Of a stretch of DNA of 64,000 nucleotides, positions 8,141 to 17,800 are shown one piece after another. Every line of letters begins with the position of its first letter. Position 1 is the stretch's first letter. Source of the DNA: Niastella sp. OAS944 (lineage in GTDB: Bacteria; Bacteroidota; Bacteroidia; Chitinophagales; Chitinophagaceae); contig JANUBW010000009.1 in the NCBI GenBank assembly GCA_024809215.1, forward strand, positions 372,001-436,000. The letters are read 5' to 3'. Below the pieces are notes generated by a model. The model saw only the letters and a list, made by a program, of their open reading frames with translations. It was not told the DNA's origin and ran no database searches. The translations under genes and the position numbers were made by a program.

Positions 8141-8159
8141 TTAATGAGCGTTCCAAAAA

Positions 8160-8189
8160 CCGGTAAATGAAACAGCATTCATTTACCGG
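8160..8189 (+). terminator. Hairpin downstream of azoR
   Basis: Perfect 10-bp stem CCGGTAAATG/CATTTACCGG around a 10-nt loop, 20 nt after the azoR stop. It has no T-tract, so it may be a 3' stability hairpin rather than an efficient intrinsic terminator. Confidence 0.45.
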
Positions 8190-8307
8190 ATATACCAGAA
8201 TGGAATTTGATCTTTTATGCATTTTTGAGAGTGTTCGCTGCAAAAAGCTCAAACTAGTTAAATAAATTTACATTTGCTGCCGTTGTTATAAAAAATTGAA
8301 TGAAGAA

Positions 8308-8901
8308 ATGGAAAAGTTACATATAGTATTGGAGAAATTACGATCGGAGAACTATAACGCAAGCATAAAGACGGAAATATTATGTGAAAAAGAATGGTAT
8401 CAAATAACATGGAAAGATGAATCTGGCGATGAGTGTTTTATTAGTCAGGATGATATTGCAATTGAAGGCGATAAAATAGCCTGGTTTCAGTCGAGTAAAC
8501 ATGATAGACATCTTTTAAAAGTATATGAAAATGATATTTCATACAGTTGGGTGCCTGAAACGTATAACCCCATTTTTGGATGCATTTGTTTGTTGCTGGA
8601 ATGGTACAAAGATCATTTGATCTTCATTTACCAGGAAAAGCATTGCATTTATATTTGTTCATATAGAGATAACCGGATAAATCATTTTCACTTTCATGGA
8701 GAAGACATTGAAAGAAAAGGTAATTTAATTTCTTACGAGAATTATATGGGCAGGCTTACTGATAAGGTTAGATTGATTCAATTACCTGAGCTAATTGAAT
8801 TAGAACCTATTTCAAAAACAGAAGCCGATAAACTGGGGTTAATACCATCAGGCTTAAACAGACCGGGAAATTTTCTGTCAATTAACTTTCAGGGCGTTTA
8901 A
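8308..8901 (+). CDS. Hypothetical protein
   Basis: A 197-residue cytoplasmic protein from the ATG at 8308 (an in-frame TTG at 8296 would add four residues). It is rich in Trp, Tyr and His and in short beta strands, for example CEKEWYQITWKDESGDE, HRHLLKVYENDISYSWVPE and WYKDHLIFIYQEKHCIYIC, suggesting a small beta-propeller-like or WD-like fold. I do not recognise the family. It ends 8 bp before the stop of the convergent AraC-family gene. No signal peptide. Confidence 0.7.
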   Translation: MEKLHIVLEKLRSENYNASIKTEILCEKEWYQITWKDESGDECFISQDDIAIEGDKIAWFQSSKHDRHLLKVYENDISYSWVPETYNPIFGCICLLLEWYKDHLIFIYQEKHCIYICSYRDNRINHFHFHGEDIERKGNLISYENYMGRLTDKVRLIQLPELIELEPISKTEADKLGLIPSGLNRPGNFLSINFQGV

Positions 8902-8909
8902 AATAACAG

Positions 8910-9830
8910 CTAATTAAATGAAGCCCTAAACTCCAACGGCGACATACTTGTTTTGATCTTAAATAACTTGTTGAACGACTGGGGATGACCAAAACCAAGA
9001 TGGTAGGCAATTTCGCTAACCGACATTTCCGTAGTTGCGAGCTGTTGCTTGGCCTTTTCAATCACCTTGTCCTGAATGTGTTGCTGGGTGCTTTTACCCG
9101 TGAGATCTTTTAATAAAGCGCTCAGGTAATTGGGGGAGATGTTCAAATGATCGGCAATTGTTTTAACGGTTGGCAATCCCTGGCTCATTAGTTCATCGTT
9201 GTTGAAAAACTTAGTCAGGTAATCTTCCATTCTGGTGAGCAGTTGCGTATTGGTGATCTTACGTGTTACAAACTGCCGCTGAAAAAAACGATCGGAATAA
9301 TTTAACAGTACCTCCAACTGCGCTACAATAATGTTCTGTGTGAATTTGTCAATATGTCCATGATATTCCTGTTCTATATTCTTCAAAATGTCGATCATGG
9401 TCAGTTCTTCCTTTTCAGATAAGAACAAGGCCTCGTGCACAGAATAATCAAAATACTCATATTGTTTTATCTGTTGGGCAAGGTGCGTATTCCATAAGAA
9501 ATCGGGATGGAATAATAACAGAAAGCCCGAATGGTGATGCAATTCTCCTTCCTTTAATTCAATTCGAAGCACCTGACCAGGCGACATAAACGTCATAATG
9601 CCTTCATCGAAATCGTATTCCTGCTGGCCATATTTGATCTTGCCTTTAAAATTTCGTTTCAAGGCGATGGTATAGAAATCAAATACCCAGTTAGAAGATT
9701 CATGGTAAAATCTTTTATTATGCAGGTCAAAACTAATGATGCTGATAAGGGGATGCTCCGGTTTGGGCAACCCCATTATCTGGTGGTATTCATTGATGGT
9801 TTTGATATGCGCAGGTTGCGTGTTCGCCAT
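8910..9830 (-). CDS. AraC-family transcriptional regulator
   Basis: A 306-residue protein. An N-terminal cupin-like sensing domain (FYTIALKRNFKGKIKYGQ, FMSPGQVLRIE) is followed by a C-terminal double helix-turn-helix: TVKTIADHLNISPNYLSALLKDLTG (first HTH) and MSVSEIAYHLGFGHPQSFNKLFK followed by MSPLEFR (second HTH and signature). It lies 12 nt downstream of the NmrA-like reductase gene on the same strand, so the two probably form one transcript and the regulator may control the reductase. Confidence 0.93.
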   Translation of the reverse strand: MANTQPAHIKTINEYHQIMGLPKPEHPLISIISFDLHNKRFYHESSNWVFDFYTIALKRNFKGKIKYGQQEYDFDEGIMTFMSPGQVLRIELKEGELHHHSGFLLLFHPDFLWNTHLAQQIKQYEYFDYSVHEALFLSEKEELTMIDILKNIEQEYHGHIDKFTQNIIVAQLEVLLNYSDRFFQRQFVTRKITNTQLLTRMEDYLTKFFNNDELMSQGLPTVKTIADHLNISPNYLSALLKDLTGKSTQQHIQDKVIEKAKQQLATTEMSVSEIAYHLGFGHPQSFNKLFKIKTSMSPLEFRASFN

Positions 9831-9842
9831 ACTGTAAATTAC

Positions 9843-10742
9843 TTATTTCTGGTTGAAGACAGTAGCAAATTTCTTTGCAAAGTCTGTCAGTTTTACCTTG
9901 CCAAAGATTGGTTTATGCTGTTTGTAATTTTCGGCAAGAAAACCTTTGTGAATGGCTCCCTGAATTTCGGCTACGCTTGCTGCCAGCGCGGGCGACATGC
10001 CCGCTGCCAGCAGGTTGCTATGGGCCGCTGAGTCAGAAATTCTTTGCCATTGCAAAGTGGGCATGCCAATAGCTTCGCCCAGGACACGAGCAATTTCATT
10101 GCAGCTTAGTTCATCGCTGGCCACATAACGTATGGTACGTCCCTGATGCGGGTTTTGCAATTCCTCCGCTATAGCAGTGGCAATATCTGTTGGCGCTACC
10201 AGTGAAACAATATCTTCACCGCCATAGTTCAGGGAGATCTTGCCCGTGTATTTTATCATGGGAATAAAATGCAGCATATTGTAGTAGAAAGACGTTGGCC
10301 GTACATGCGTAATGGTTACGTTGCCGGGCAATTGATTCAGTAATTGTTCCATATAATAACAGCCGGCAATACCACCAATTCCGGTACTGCGATGAGCGCC
10401 CCAGCTACTGAGATTTACGACCCGGTTAACACCAGCTTGTGCAAGTGCAGCAAAATAATTGTTTCGAACGGTTTCTCCATAGGCAGCCATATCGAAAGAA
10501 GGATCATAGAAGTTAGCCGGCGGTGGCACCATTGTGTACACAGCGCTGGCGCCGGTAAAACTGTTCACAAGAAAATCTGCATTAGTTACCGAACCTATAG
10601 CAGCAGAGGCACCGAGCATTTCAATGTCAGCCTTTCGCTCGGCCTTACTACTAATTACAATTACTTCGTTTCCGCCTGATACCAAAAGTTGGGTAAGCGG
10701 ACGACTGATATGGCCCAGTGAGCCTGTTAATACAATTTTCAT
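9843..10742 (-). CDS. NmrA-like NAD(P)-binding reductase
   Basis: A 299-residue atypical short-chain dehydrogenase of the NmrA/isoflavone-reductase-like group. The N-terminal Rossmann motif MKIVLTGSLGHISRPLT has the glycine pattern of the family. Further markers are AVYTMVPPPANFYDP, NRVVNLSSWGAH and HVRPTSFYYNMLHF. Family members either sense NAD(P) redox state or reduce quinones or aldehydes. The catalytic Tyr-x-x-x-Lys of classical SDRs is not evident. First gene of a two-gene unit with the AraC regulator. Confidence 0.88.
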   Translation of the reverse strand: MKIVLTGSLGHISRPLTQLLVSGGNEVIVISSKAERKADIEMLGASAAIGSVTNADFLVNSFTGASAVYTMVPPPANFYDPSFDMAAYGETVRNNYFAALAQAGVNRVVNLSSWGAHRSTGIGGIAGCYYMEQLLNQLPGNVTITHVRPTSFYYNMLHFIPMIKYTGKISLNYGGEDIVSLVAPTDIATAIAEELQNPHQGRTIRYVASDELSCNEIARVLGEAIGMPTLQWQRISDSAAHSNLLAAGMSPALAASVAEIQGAIHKGFLAENYKQHKPIFGKVKLTDFAKKFATVFNQK

Positions 10743-10871
10743 AGCTTTTTTGTTTTCACAAATTTGCTATACCGTATTCAAATGAATTTAGCCCAATCTA
10801 TGATTGTTGTAGCTCAATGTGTGGTAGGTGGCGGTGCATTCAGAAAGATCTTCTATTGAACTTAAGTGTAT

Positions 10872-10902
10872 CAAAAACAAAAAGCCTCCCAGAGGGGAGG
10901 CT
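10872..10902 (-). terminator. Rho-independent terminator reading leftwards
   Basis: Perfect stem AGCCTCCC/GGGAGGCT (10883-10902) with a 4-nt loop. Read on the minus strand it is followed by TTTTTGTTTTTG, a good U-tract. No protein gene lies immediately upstream on the minus strand, so it could end a small RNA transcribed from about 10950 leftwards. Confidence 0.55.
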
Positions 10903-11244
10903 ACACTAATCAAATACCATTAACCATTAAACCTTATCCTACATTTAAATTATAAACTAAATATCATTTTTCCAATTTTTTGATAAGAAATTTTTATTGG
11001 TATTTTTTTACACAATAAAATGCTGCGCTAATGCCAGTGTAATACCTGATTCCTGCTTATGTGGTGTATTTCCTACATTGGGAATAATATAACTTTTCAG
11101 CCTTGCGCTTTAAAAAGCCTTTTCGTTCAACAATGCAGCCTTTATGGCCTTTTGCTGCATACGGAAGGACAACGGCTGACCGATAAAGACCTTAAACTAG
11201 GTCAATACTTTTTACTGACGATGGTCATTGGAGCCGCGCCCCGT
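10903..11244. other. Gene-free region between terminator-like hairpin and lipoprotein gene
   Basis: Very AT-rich from 10911 to 11020. No credible open frame. On the minus strand, imperfect promoter-like elements (TTGG near 10976 and a TATAATTT stretch near 10950) could start a short RNA ending at the 10872-10902 terminator. The part nearer 11244 leads into the palindrome before the next gene. Confidence 0.35.
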
Positions 11245-11269
11245 TTTTGTGAATTTTACATTCACAAAA
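11245..11269 (+). promoter_or_regulatory. Perfect 10-bp inverted repeat just before a start codon
   Basis: TTTTGTGAAT (11245-11254), 5-nt spacer, ATTCACAAAA (11260-11269), ending 10 nt before the ATG at 11280. The TGTGA/TCACA half-sites recall Crp/Fnr-type operators, but the 9-nt spacing between them is wider than the classical 6 nt. Likely operator or 5'-end hairpin controlling the lipoprotein gene. Confidence 0.5.
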
Positions 11270-11279
11270 CAACTATTAA

Positions 11280-11867
11280 ATGAAACAGAAAAAAGTAAAC
11301 ACCCAGTTAATAGCCTTTGTACTGGTTATTTCTTTAGGCATTTTTCAAAGTTGTCAGCAACCAGTTTCTTCAACAGCTGCATCATCAACCAATGTTGATA
11401 GCTTAAAGCAAATAGCGATGCAATTAATAGCATCAAATGATACTATAGCCAGTCACCTTAAAACCTTCGATGAACTGGATTTTGATGTATTTAGTAATCA
11501 AAAATGGGATAGGTTAAAAGAAAGTCATGCACAGAATATAAAAGTGTTCTGGCCCGATGGTCGCATGGTAGAAGGTATAGAGCAACACATTGAAGATCTA
11601 AAAAAGCTTTTTGTACATGCTCCGGATACCCGAATAAAAGAACATCCCATTAAATTCGGTTCCGGTAATTATACGCTTGTTACTGGTGTATTTGAAGGTA
11701 CTTTTACTAAACCAATGCCCGTTGGAAACGGAAAATTTATTCAGCCAACCGGCAAGGCTTTCAAAATGCCAATGGCAACGGTTGGAATTTGGGAGAATGG
11801 CGTTATGAAAGAAGAACATCTTTTTTGGGATAACCAAACTTATGCAAAGCAAATAGGTTTGCAATAG
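11280..11867 (+). CDS. SnoaL-like (NTF2-fold) lipoprotein
   Basis: A 195-residue lipoprotein. The signal peptide ends in the lipobox-like GIFQSC (Cys25). The mature part carries a SnoaL/ester-cyclase-like NTF2 fold: FDVFSNQKWDRLKESHAQNI, VFWPDGRMVEGIEQHIEDLKK, and the closing strands TVGIWENGVMKEEHLFWDN. Family members include small hydrolases and cyclases and many proteins of unknown role; no specific substrate can be given. The His/Asp pair of active polyketide cyclases is not clearly conserved. Preceded by a strong palindrome. Confidence 0.8.
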   Translation: MKQKKVNTQLIAFVLVISLGIFQSCQQPVSSTAASSTNVDSLKQIAMQLIASNDTIASHLKTFDELDFDVFSNQKWDRLKESHAQNIKVFWPDGRMVEGIEQHIEDLKKLFVHAPDTRIKEHPIKFGSGNYTLVTGVFEGTFTKPMPVGNGKFIQPTGKAFKMPMATVGIWENGVMKEEHLFWDNQTYAKQIGLQ

Positions 11868-12032
11868 ATGCATGTAAGTATAACCGAAATAGTATTGTAA
11901 TAAGCGGTTAACCAATGTATGCAACCGTTTGCGTGAAATTTGGGTCGAATAAGTAAAAAATATCATAAATCGTCAGGTACTCCGTTTATGTTCGCTTGAG
12001 CCCTATTCCCTACAACCAATACGCATACGAAG

Positions 12033-12623
12033 GTGACTGCTTATAACCAATATACCGAATCGCGACTCTCAGAGTTGCTTGCCCAGGATGACCGCGACGC
12101 TTTTGACGCTATTTACGACCGTTATTGGCAGGTTATGTATGATCACGCTTATAAACGCCTTCGTAATAAGCAACAATGCCGTGAAATTATACAGGATGTG
12201 TTTATTGATCTTTGGGTAAGAAGAGGCCAGGTAGATATCAATAATATAAAAGCATATCTTTTAACCGCCGTTCGATTTCAGGTATATAAGCTGGTAACAA
12301 AAGAAAAAGCAGGCTCACCTTTCTTCGAGCTGTATGAAACAATGGCCGTTTCTTTCTCCGGCGCCGAAACCAGCCTTATTGAAAAAGAATTTATGCGGTA
12401 TGTGAAGGTCTGGATCGATGTGCTGCCTGAAAAAAGAAGAAAAATGTTTTTAATGCATGTCGAATACAATCTGTCTACCAAAGAAATTGCCAGCCAGTTA
12501 AGCGTTTCGCAAAAAACAGTGCAAAATCAACTGGCTACTGCAATGCAGAGCCTGCGCATGTACGTCGCAAATTATTTCAAGTACTTATTGATAGAGATCT
12601 TTCTGTTTTTATTTTTTGAATAA
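12033..12623 (+). CDS. ECF-type RNA polymerase sigma factor (Sus-locus type)
   Basis: A 196-residue sigma-70 family factor starting at GTG 12033. Region 2 is seen in ESRLSELLAQDDRDAFDAIYDRYW and QQCREIIQDVFIDLWVRR, and region 4 in LPEKRRKMFLMHVEY, then LSTKEIASQLSVSQKTVQNQL. The hydrophobic C-terminal tail (YLLIEIFLFLFF) is common in Bacteroidota Sus-linked sigma factors. It lies 400 bp upstream of susC. The FecR-type anti-sigma gene that usually follows is absent here, so control of this factor must differ or act in trans. Confidence 0.93.
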   Translation: MTAYNQYTESRLSELLAQDDRDAFDAIYDRYWQVMYDHAYKRLRNKQQCREIIQDVFIDLWVRRGQVDINNIKAYLLTAVRFQVYKLVTKEKAGSPFFELYETMAVSFSGAETSLIEKEFMRYVKVWIDVLPEKRRKMFLMHVEYNLSTKEIASQLSVSQKTVQNQLATAMQSLRMYVANYFKYLLIEIFLFLFFE

Positions 12624-13023
12624 AAACCTAACTCAAAGGTTCAACTGCTTTTATCTCACTCTAAAATACCCTTCAATAGTTTTGCAGGTTTTTGCGGTCA
12701 CTTTTGTGAACTGTATTATAATTATAGTATAGCGTTGATGTATAAGGGTAACCATCTATTTTGTATAAAAACCTGATTTCGGCTTGGGAGTTTTTATCGT
12801 TTCCGGTACTTATACTTAAACGCATTGCTATTATGTTTACATCCAATACTATGAAAAAGAATCACCCGCCTTTTATTGTACTCTGTATCATTGATACATA
12901 AATTCTGATCCTGCATATTATTTCTATAACGTGAATAGCCGGTAAAAACTGGTCTATCAGGTATCCATTTGTCTTATAATAAAACCAATCACATTAACTG
13001 TTTCGCAAAATCCTTAAACATCT
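12624..13023. other. 400-bp spacer between sigma factor and susC
   Basis: No credible gene. It should contain the sigma-dependent promoter of the SusC/SusD operon. A short inverted element GGTCAC-TTTT-GTGAAC is at 12696-12711 and a palindromic TATAATTATA at 12717-12726. A 16-codon frame starts at 12851 (MKKNHPPFIV...) but is too short to support as a gene. Confidence 0.4.
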
Positions 13024-16000
13024 ATGTTCCTGAAAAATCATGCTCAGGCGTCTTTGACCCGAACGATGTCGAAGGCTAATGGGTTCGTATCCAAAATTGC
13101 AGTACTAATAAAGCTTAGTACTGTATTTCTACTTGCTTTATGTTTACAAGTGCAGGCCAGAACGCCAATGTACGAAGAGGTGAGCGGTGTTGTTCGCAAC
13201 GCTGTCACCAAAGAGCCTATAGCCGGCGCTACTATTGCTGTTAGGGGTACCCTGAATGGTACACGTACCAATTCGAAGGGGGAGTTCACTATCAGAGGCA
13301 TTGAAGTGGGCGCTGTGTTGATCTTTAGTTATGTTGGATTAGAAGATTATGAAATTAAAATAACAGATCCCAGTCAGCCGCTCAACATTATGATGGACGT
13401 TGCGCAGAAGGGCATGGATAATGTAGTAGTGGTTGGTTACGGTACCATGAAGAAGAGAGATCTTACCGGTTCTGTTGCCCGTTTATCAATTGACGATCTG
13501 CAGAAAGCACCAGTTCGTGCATTTGATGAAGCACTGGCCGGTCGCATTCCCGGTGTAATGGTAGCCTCTACCGAAGGTCAACCCGGTTCTGCCACCAATA
13601 TCATCATTCGCGGTAATAACTCCATTACCCAGGAGAATTCACCATTGTATGTAATTGATGGATTTCCGATAGAAGCGCCTGATAACAATATTCTCAATCC
13701 TAATGATATTGAATCCATCGATGTATTGAAAGACGCATCGGCAACTGCCATCTACGGAGCCAGGGCTGCCAATGGCGTTATTATCATTACCACCAAAAAA
13801 GGCAAGGAAGGCCCGCCGGTGATAAGGTATAGCGGTTACTACGGTGTACAGAATAATTTGAAAACGGTTCCTGTTATGAACCCTTACGAGTTCGTAAAAC
13901 TTCAACAGGAAGTGCCCAACGTTGGTGATCTGAACGCTACATTCCTGGCAAACGGTGTAACCCTCGACGATTATAAAAATGTTACGGGCATCGACTGGCA
14001 AAAACGCTTGTATCGCCAGGCGCCTATGCAGGACCACAGCTTGTCTATAGCCGGAGGTAGTAATAAAACAAAATACACCGTATCTGGTGAGATCTTCGAT
14101 CAGGATGGTATAGTGATCAATTCAGCATTCAAACGTTACCAGGGCAAGATAGGCCTCGATCAAACGGTGAATGATAAATTAAAAGTAGGCGGATACGTTT
14201 TGTTTACCAATACTAAACGTTACGGAACGGCTCCTTCATCGATGTCAAGCTCATCGATGAATAACCTGCTGTACAGTGCATGGGGATACCGGCCTGTTTC
14301 GCCTATCAACTCAGCAAAGCAATTCAGTCCCGGTTACGAAGATGATCTGTATGATGATATGGTTAACCCAACTACAGATTACCGGTTAAACCCCGTTGTT
14401 ATTGCGGAGAATGAATACCGTTTAAAGAATATCAATAATATTATTGCCAATGGCTACGCTGAATACAGCCTTTTAGATAAGCTGAAACTGCGTGTAACCG
14501 GCGGTATCAATAAAACCATACAACGTAACGATGAGTTCAATAATTCACGTACCCGTTCGGGTAACAACCCGGTGTATGGAATGAATGGCTCTGTGACGTA
14601 TTACGAATTCAATAACTGGTTGAATGAAAACACCCTTACTTATAATGGGTACATAGCAAACGACCATAAAATTAACGCTGTTGCCGGTATTACCCTGCAG
14701 GAGAACCGTTACCAGTCACACGGAACAATGGCCAATCACCTGATCTATGAAGAACTCGGACTAAGCGGTTTGGGATTCGGTACGCCCCAGCCGGTATATC
14801 CCGTGAATACAAAATCAACGTTGGTTTCAGGGCTGGGAAGGATCAATTATTCTTATAAAGAGCGTTATTTGTTAACGGCTTCTTTCCGTGCCGACGGGAG
14901 CTCAAAATTCAGGGAACAAAATAAATGGAGTTACTTCCCATCGGGTGCGGTTGCCTGGCGTATAGGTACTGAGCCGTTCATGCAAAAGCTTTCCTTCCTG
15001 CATGATGCGAAAATACGGGCCAGCTGGGGTATCACCGGTAATAACCGGGTGCCAGAATACGGAACTTACAGCAAGGTTGATTTTCCGATCATAAACTATT
15101 ATTCAATTAACAACTCATTTGCCCAGGGTGCTGTGCTGGCATCAATGGCAAATCCCGACCTCAAATGGGAGAATACAGAACAAACCGACGTAGGGTTGGA
15201 CCTTGCATTTTTAAAGAACAAGATCCAGCTTACTGTTGATTATTATAAGAAGGTCACAAAAAGCCTGTTATTGAATGCTGACCTTCCGCCTACAACAGGT
15301 TATCCTTCGGTGTATAAGAACATCGGAAAAACCAGCAATGAAGGTATCGAGTTGAGCTTTTCTTCCGTGAATATCGATCAGGCTGATTTCAAATGGCGCA
15401 CATCGTTCAATATCTCTTTCAATAGAAGTAAAACCCTGGCCCTGGCGCAACACCAGGAGAGCATTACCTCTTCATTGGCATGGGATCAATGGTATTCAAA
15501 CATACCGCTGTATATAACCAAATTGGGCATGCCATTAGGACAGATCTACGGGTTTATCTGGGATGGTGTTTATCAATACGAAGATTTTGACAAGTTAGCC
15601 AATGGTGCTTATATCTTAAAGGATAACGTAGCTGCCAATGGAAATACACGTAATAAAATTCAACCGGGCGATATCAAATACCGTGATCTGAATGGGGATG
15701 GAGAAGTTGATGATTACGATCGTACGATCATTGGCCGTGGCTTCCCCATACATGTGGGTGGCTTAACCAATAACTTTGAATACAAAAATTTCGATCTGAA
15801 CGTCTTCTTCCAATGGTCGTATGGAAACGATATTATTAATGCCAACCGGCTCATTTTCGAATCGGGAAATAAATCATATCTGAACCAGTATGCCAGCTTC
15901 CAGTCGCGCTGGACGCCTGAGAATACCAATACTACCATGCCCCGCGCCGGTGGTCAGGTTGGATATGCCTACTCAACCCGGGTTATTGAAGATGGTTCGT

Positions 16001-16236
16001 ACCTGCGTTTGAAAACTATACAGCTGGGTTATACGCTTCCAGAGCACATTATGCAAAACGTGAGAATAAAAAGTTGCCGGTTTTACCTGGCTACCCAGAA
16101 TTTGTATACCTGGACCAAATACAGTGGCAACGACCCTGAAGTGGCTATCGGTTACTCAGCGCTTACACCCGGTTTTGATTATTCGGCTTATCCAAGAGCA
16201 AGAACAGTTACTGTAGGTGTGAATTTGTCATTATAA
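13024..16236 (+). CDS. susC: SusC/RagA-family TonB-linked outer-membrane protein
   Basis: A 1070-residue TonB-dependent transporter. A long signal peptide (LIKLSTVFLLALCLQVQA, cleavage near residue 46) is followed by a carboxypeptidase-regulatory domain (about 53-125), the family plug start DNVVVVGYGTMKKRDLTGSV, the plug motif ALAGRIPGVMV...NIIIRGNNS...PLYVIDGFPI, and a 22-strand barrel ending VTVGVNLSL. It has no N-terminal secretin/TonB short domain, so it is not the signalling form that talks to a FecR anti-sigma factor. With SusD it forms the substrate uptake complex in the outer membrane. Substrate unknown. Confidence 0.96.
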   Translation: MFLKNHAQASLTRTMSKANGFVSKIAVLIKLSTVFLLALCLQVQARTPMYEEVSGVVRNAVTKEPIAGATIAVRGTLNGTRTNSKGEFTIRGIEVGAVLIFSYVGLEDYEIKITDPSQPLNIMMDVAQKGMDNVVVVGYGTMKKRDLTGSVARLSIDDLQKAPVRAFDEALAGRIPGVMVASTEGQPGSATNIIIRGNNSITQENSPLYVIDGFPIEAPDNNILNPNDIESIDVLKDASATAIYGARAANGVIIITTKKGKEGPPVIRYSGYYGVQNNLKTVPVMNPYEFVKLQQEVPNVGDLNATFLANGVTLDDYKNVTGIDWQKRLYRQAPMQDHSLSIAGGSNKTKYTVSGEIFDQDGIVINSAFKRYQGKIGLDQTVNDKLKVGGYVLFTNTKRYGTAPSSMSSSSMNNLLYSAWGYRPVSPINSAKQFSPGYEDDLYDDMVNPTTDYRLNPVVIAENEYRLKNINNIIANGYAEYSLLDKLKLRVTGGINKTIQRNDEFNNSRTRSGNNPVYGMNGSVTYYEFNNWLNENTLTYNGYIANDHKINAVAGITLQENRYQSHGTMANHLIYEELGLSGLGFGTPQPVYPVNTKSTLVSGLGRINYSYKERYLLTASFRADGSSKFREQNKWSYFPSGAVAWRIGTEPFMQKLSFLHDAKIRASWGITGNNRVPEYGTYSKVDFPIINYYSINNSFAQGAVLASMANPDLKWENTEQTDVGLDLAFLKNKIQLTVDYYKKVTKSLLLNADLPPTTGYPSVYKNIGKTSNEGIELSFSSVNIDQADFKWRTSFNISFNRSKTLALAQHQESITSSLAWDQWYSNIPLYITKLGMPLGQIYGFIWDGVYQYEDFDKLANGAYILKDNVAANGNTRNKIQPGDIKYRDLNGDGEVDDYDRTIIGRGFPIHVGGLTNNFEYKNFDLNVFFQWSYGNDIINANRLIFESGNKSYLNQYASFQSRWTPENTNTTMPRAGGQVGYAYSTRVIEDGSYLRLKTIQLGYTLPEHIMQNVRIKSCRFYLATQNLYTWTKYSGNDPEVAIGYSALTPGFDYSAYPRARTVTVGVNLSL

Positions 16237-16263
16237 TATTTAGCTAATTAACTAACCATACTT

Positions 16264-17799
16264 ATGAAACGCAACATTTTTTTACTGGCTTTGCTGATCG
16301 TTATGATAGCAGCAGGCGGTTGCAAAAAATTTCTGGAAGAAAATCCGACTTTCCTGGTAAAGGAAAATTATTATACAAATGACCGTGATGTTACCGCCGC
16401 ATTAACCGGGGTTTATGATATTTTGTCATTGGAAACCATGTGGGGCGGTCAAATACCCATTCGTCACAATGCTACCACCGACGAGTCGTACTTCTCGTAT
16501 CAGACGTTTCCTACCGGGCCATTCCGTAATAACCATGACCCCTCGGATGTTTATGTAGAAAACCTTTGGAAAAACCTGTATTCGGGTATTGAAAGAGCGA
16601 ATACATTGTTGTCGAAGATCGACAGCACAAACATGGATGGTAACAGAAAAGCGGTAGTGAAAGGAGAAGCGCTTTTTTTACGTGCCTTTTATTACTTTAC
16701 CCTGGTTCAATACTTCGGCGATGTGCCTTTAAAACTTACGCCTACCGAATCGATCCACGATATTGACATTGCCCGTACGCCAGCCAAACAGGTATATGAG
16801 AAGATCATAACAGATATGAAGAACGCGGAGTTGAGCGTGAATACAGCCAGTGCTATTAATAACAGCGGACAGATCTCTAAGTCAACTGTTCGCGGAATTC
16901 TTGCCAGGGTATACCTGACCATGGCAGGCGCGCCTTTATATGATACAGAAAAATTAAAAGATGCGCTTGAATATGCAAAAAAGGTGAAAGAATCGGGTGA
17001 GCATGTATTGAACCCCAGTTACAAACAGATCTTTATTAACGAATGCCAGGATATAGAAGATTATAAAGAATGTATTTGGGAAGCAGAATGTAATGGCGCC
17101 AATGAAGATGAGTTTCGTGAAGGCGGCCGTATAGGTAATGAGAATGGTGTTTTATGCCGCGCCAACAGTTTCTCAGTTGTTGGTTATGCTTATGGTTTTA
17201 ATAGTACTACTTACAAACTCTTCAATTTGTACAGCCCGGCAGATGTGCGCAGAGACTGGGCTATATCTAATTATACCATGGATACTGCCGGGGTAAAAAA
17301 GGCAATAGCAGCCACCAATATTTACGGACGTAACTGTGCCAAGTGGCGTCGCGAATATGAATTGGTGTCTCCCAAAAACAAGAACTACACACCAACCAAT
17401 TTTCCCATGTTGCGCTATGCAGATGTATTGTTGATGCATGCCGAAGCAGAAAACGAAGTAAATGGTGCTACAGCCTCAGCGCTCGAATCATTAAACCTGG
17501 TTCGTAAAAGAGCTGGTTTAACTGATACTACTATTGCCGACCAGGATGGCCTGCGCATTGAGATACGCAATGAAAGAGCCCGTGAGCTGTGTTTCGAAGG
17601 ATTGCGCTTACGCGATCTGATGCGTTGGGGTAATTATGTTCAGACAATGCACGACGTAGCGGATGAGATCACAACTATGAAAGGCCCGGCTTATGCAGCA
17701 ATAAATGCATCGAATGTAAGCCAGCGCCACTTGTTATATCCTATTCCTTTGGCGGAAATGTCGTTGAACAAATCAATGGTTCAAAACCCATATTGGTAA
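16264..17799 (+). CDS. susD: SusD/RagB-family outer-membrane lipoprotein
   Basis: A 511-residue lipoprotein with Cys20 in the lipobox AAGGC. The SusD fold is seen in the N-terminal FLEENPTFLVKENYYTND, the TPR-containing middle (LWKNLYSGIERANTLL, AVVKGEALFLRAFYYFTLV) and the C-terminal ERARELCFEGLRLRDLMRWG and LLYPIPLAEMSLN. It acts as the hinged lid that captures substrate for the SusC transporter encoded 27 bp upstream in the same operon. Confidence 0.96.
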   Translation: MKRNIFLLALLIVMIAAGGCKKFLEENPTFLVKENYYTNDRDVTAALTGVYDILSLETMWGGQIPIRHNATTDESYFSYQTFPTGPFRNNHDPSDVYVENLWKNLYSGIERANTLLSKIDSTNMDGNRKAVVKGEALFLRAFYYFTLVQYFGDVPLKLTPTESIHDIDIARTPAKQVYEKIITDMKNAELSVNTASAINNSGQISKSTVRGILARVYLTMAGAPLYDTEKLKDALEYAKKVKESGEHVLNPSYKQIFINECQDIEDYKECIWEAECNGANEDEFREGGRIGNENGVLCRANSFSVVGYAYGFNSTTYKLFNLYSPADVRRDWAISNYTMDTAGVKKAIAATNIYGRNCAKWRREYELVSPKNKNYTPTNFPMLRYADVLLMHAEAENEVNGATASALESLNLVRKRAGLTDTTIADQDGLRIEIRNERARELCFEGLRLRDLMRWGNYVQTMHDVADEITTMKGPAYAAINASNVSQRHLLYPIPLAEMSLNKSMVQNPYW

Positions 17800-17800
17800 T

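Noticed and set aside
11245-11269. Classical Crp site
   Set aside because: The half-sites TGTGA/TCACA are 9 nt apart instead of 6, so I keep it only as an unassigned operator-like palindrome.
12851-12901. 16-codon frame (MKKNHPPFIV...) between sigma factor and susC
   Set aside because: Too short to separate from chance. It ends in a small inverted repeat but nothing shows translation.
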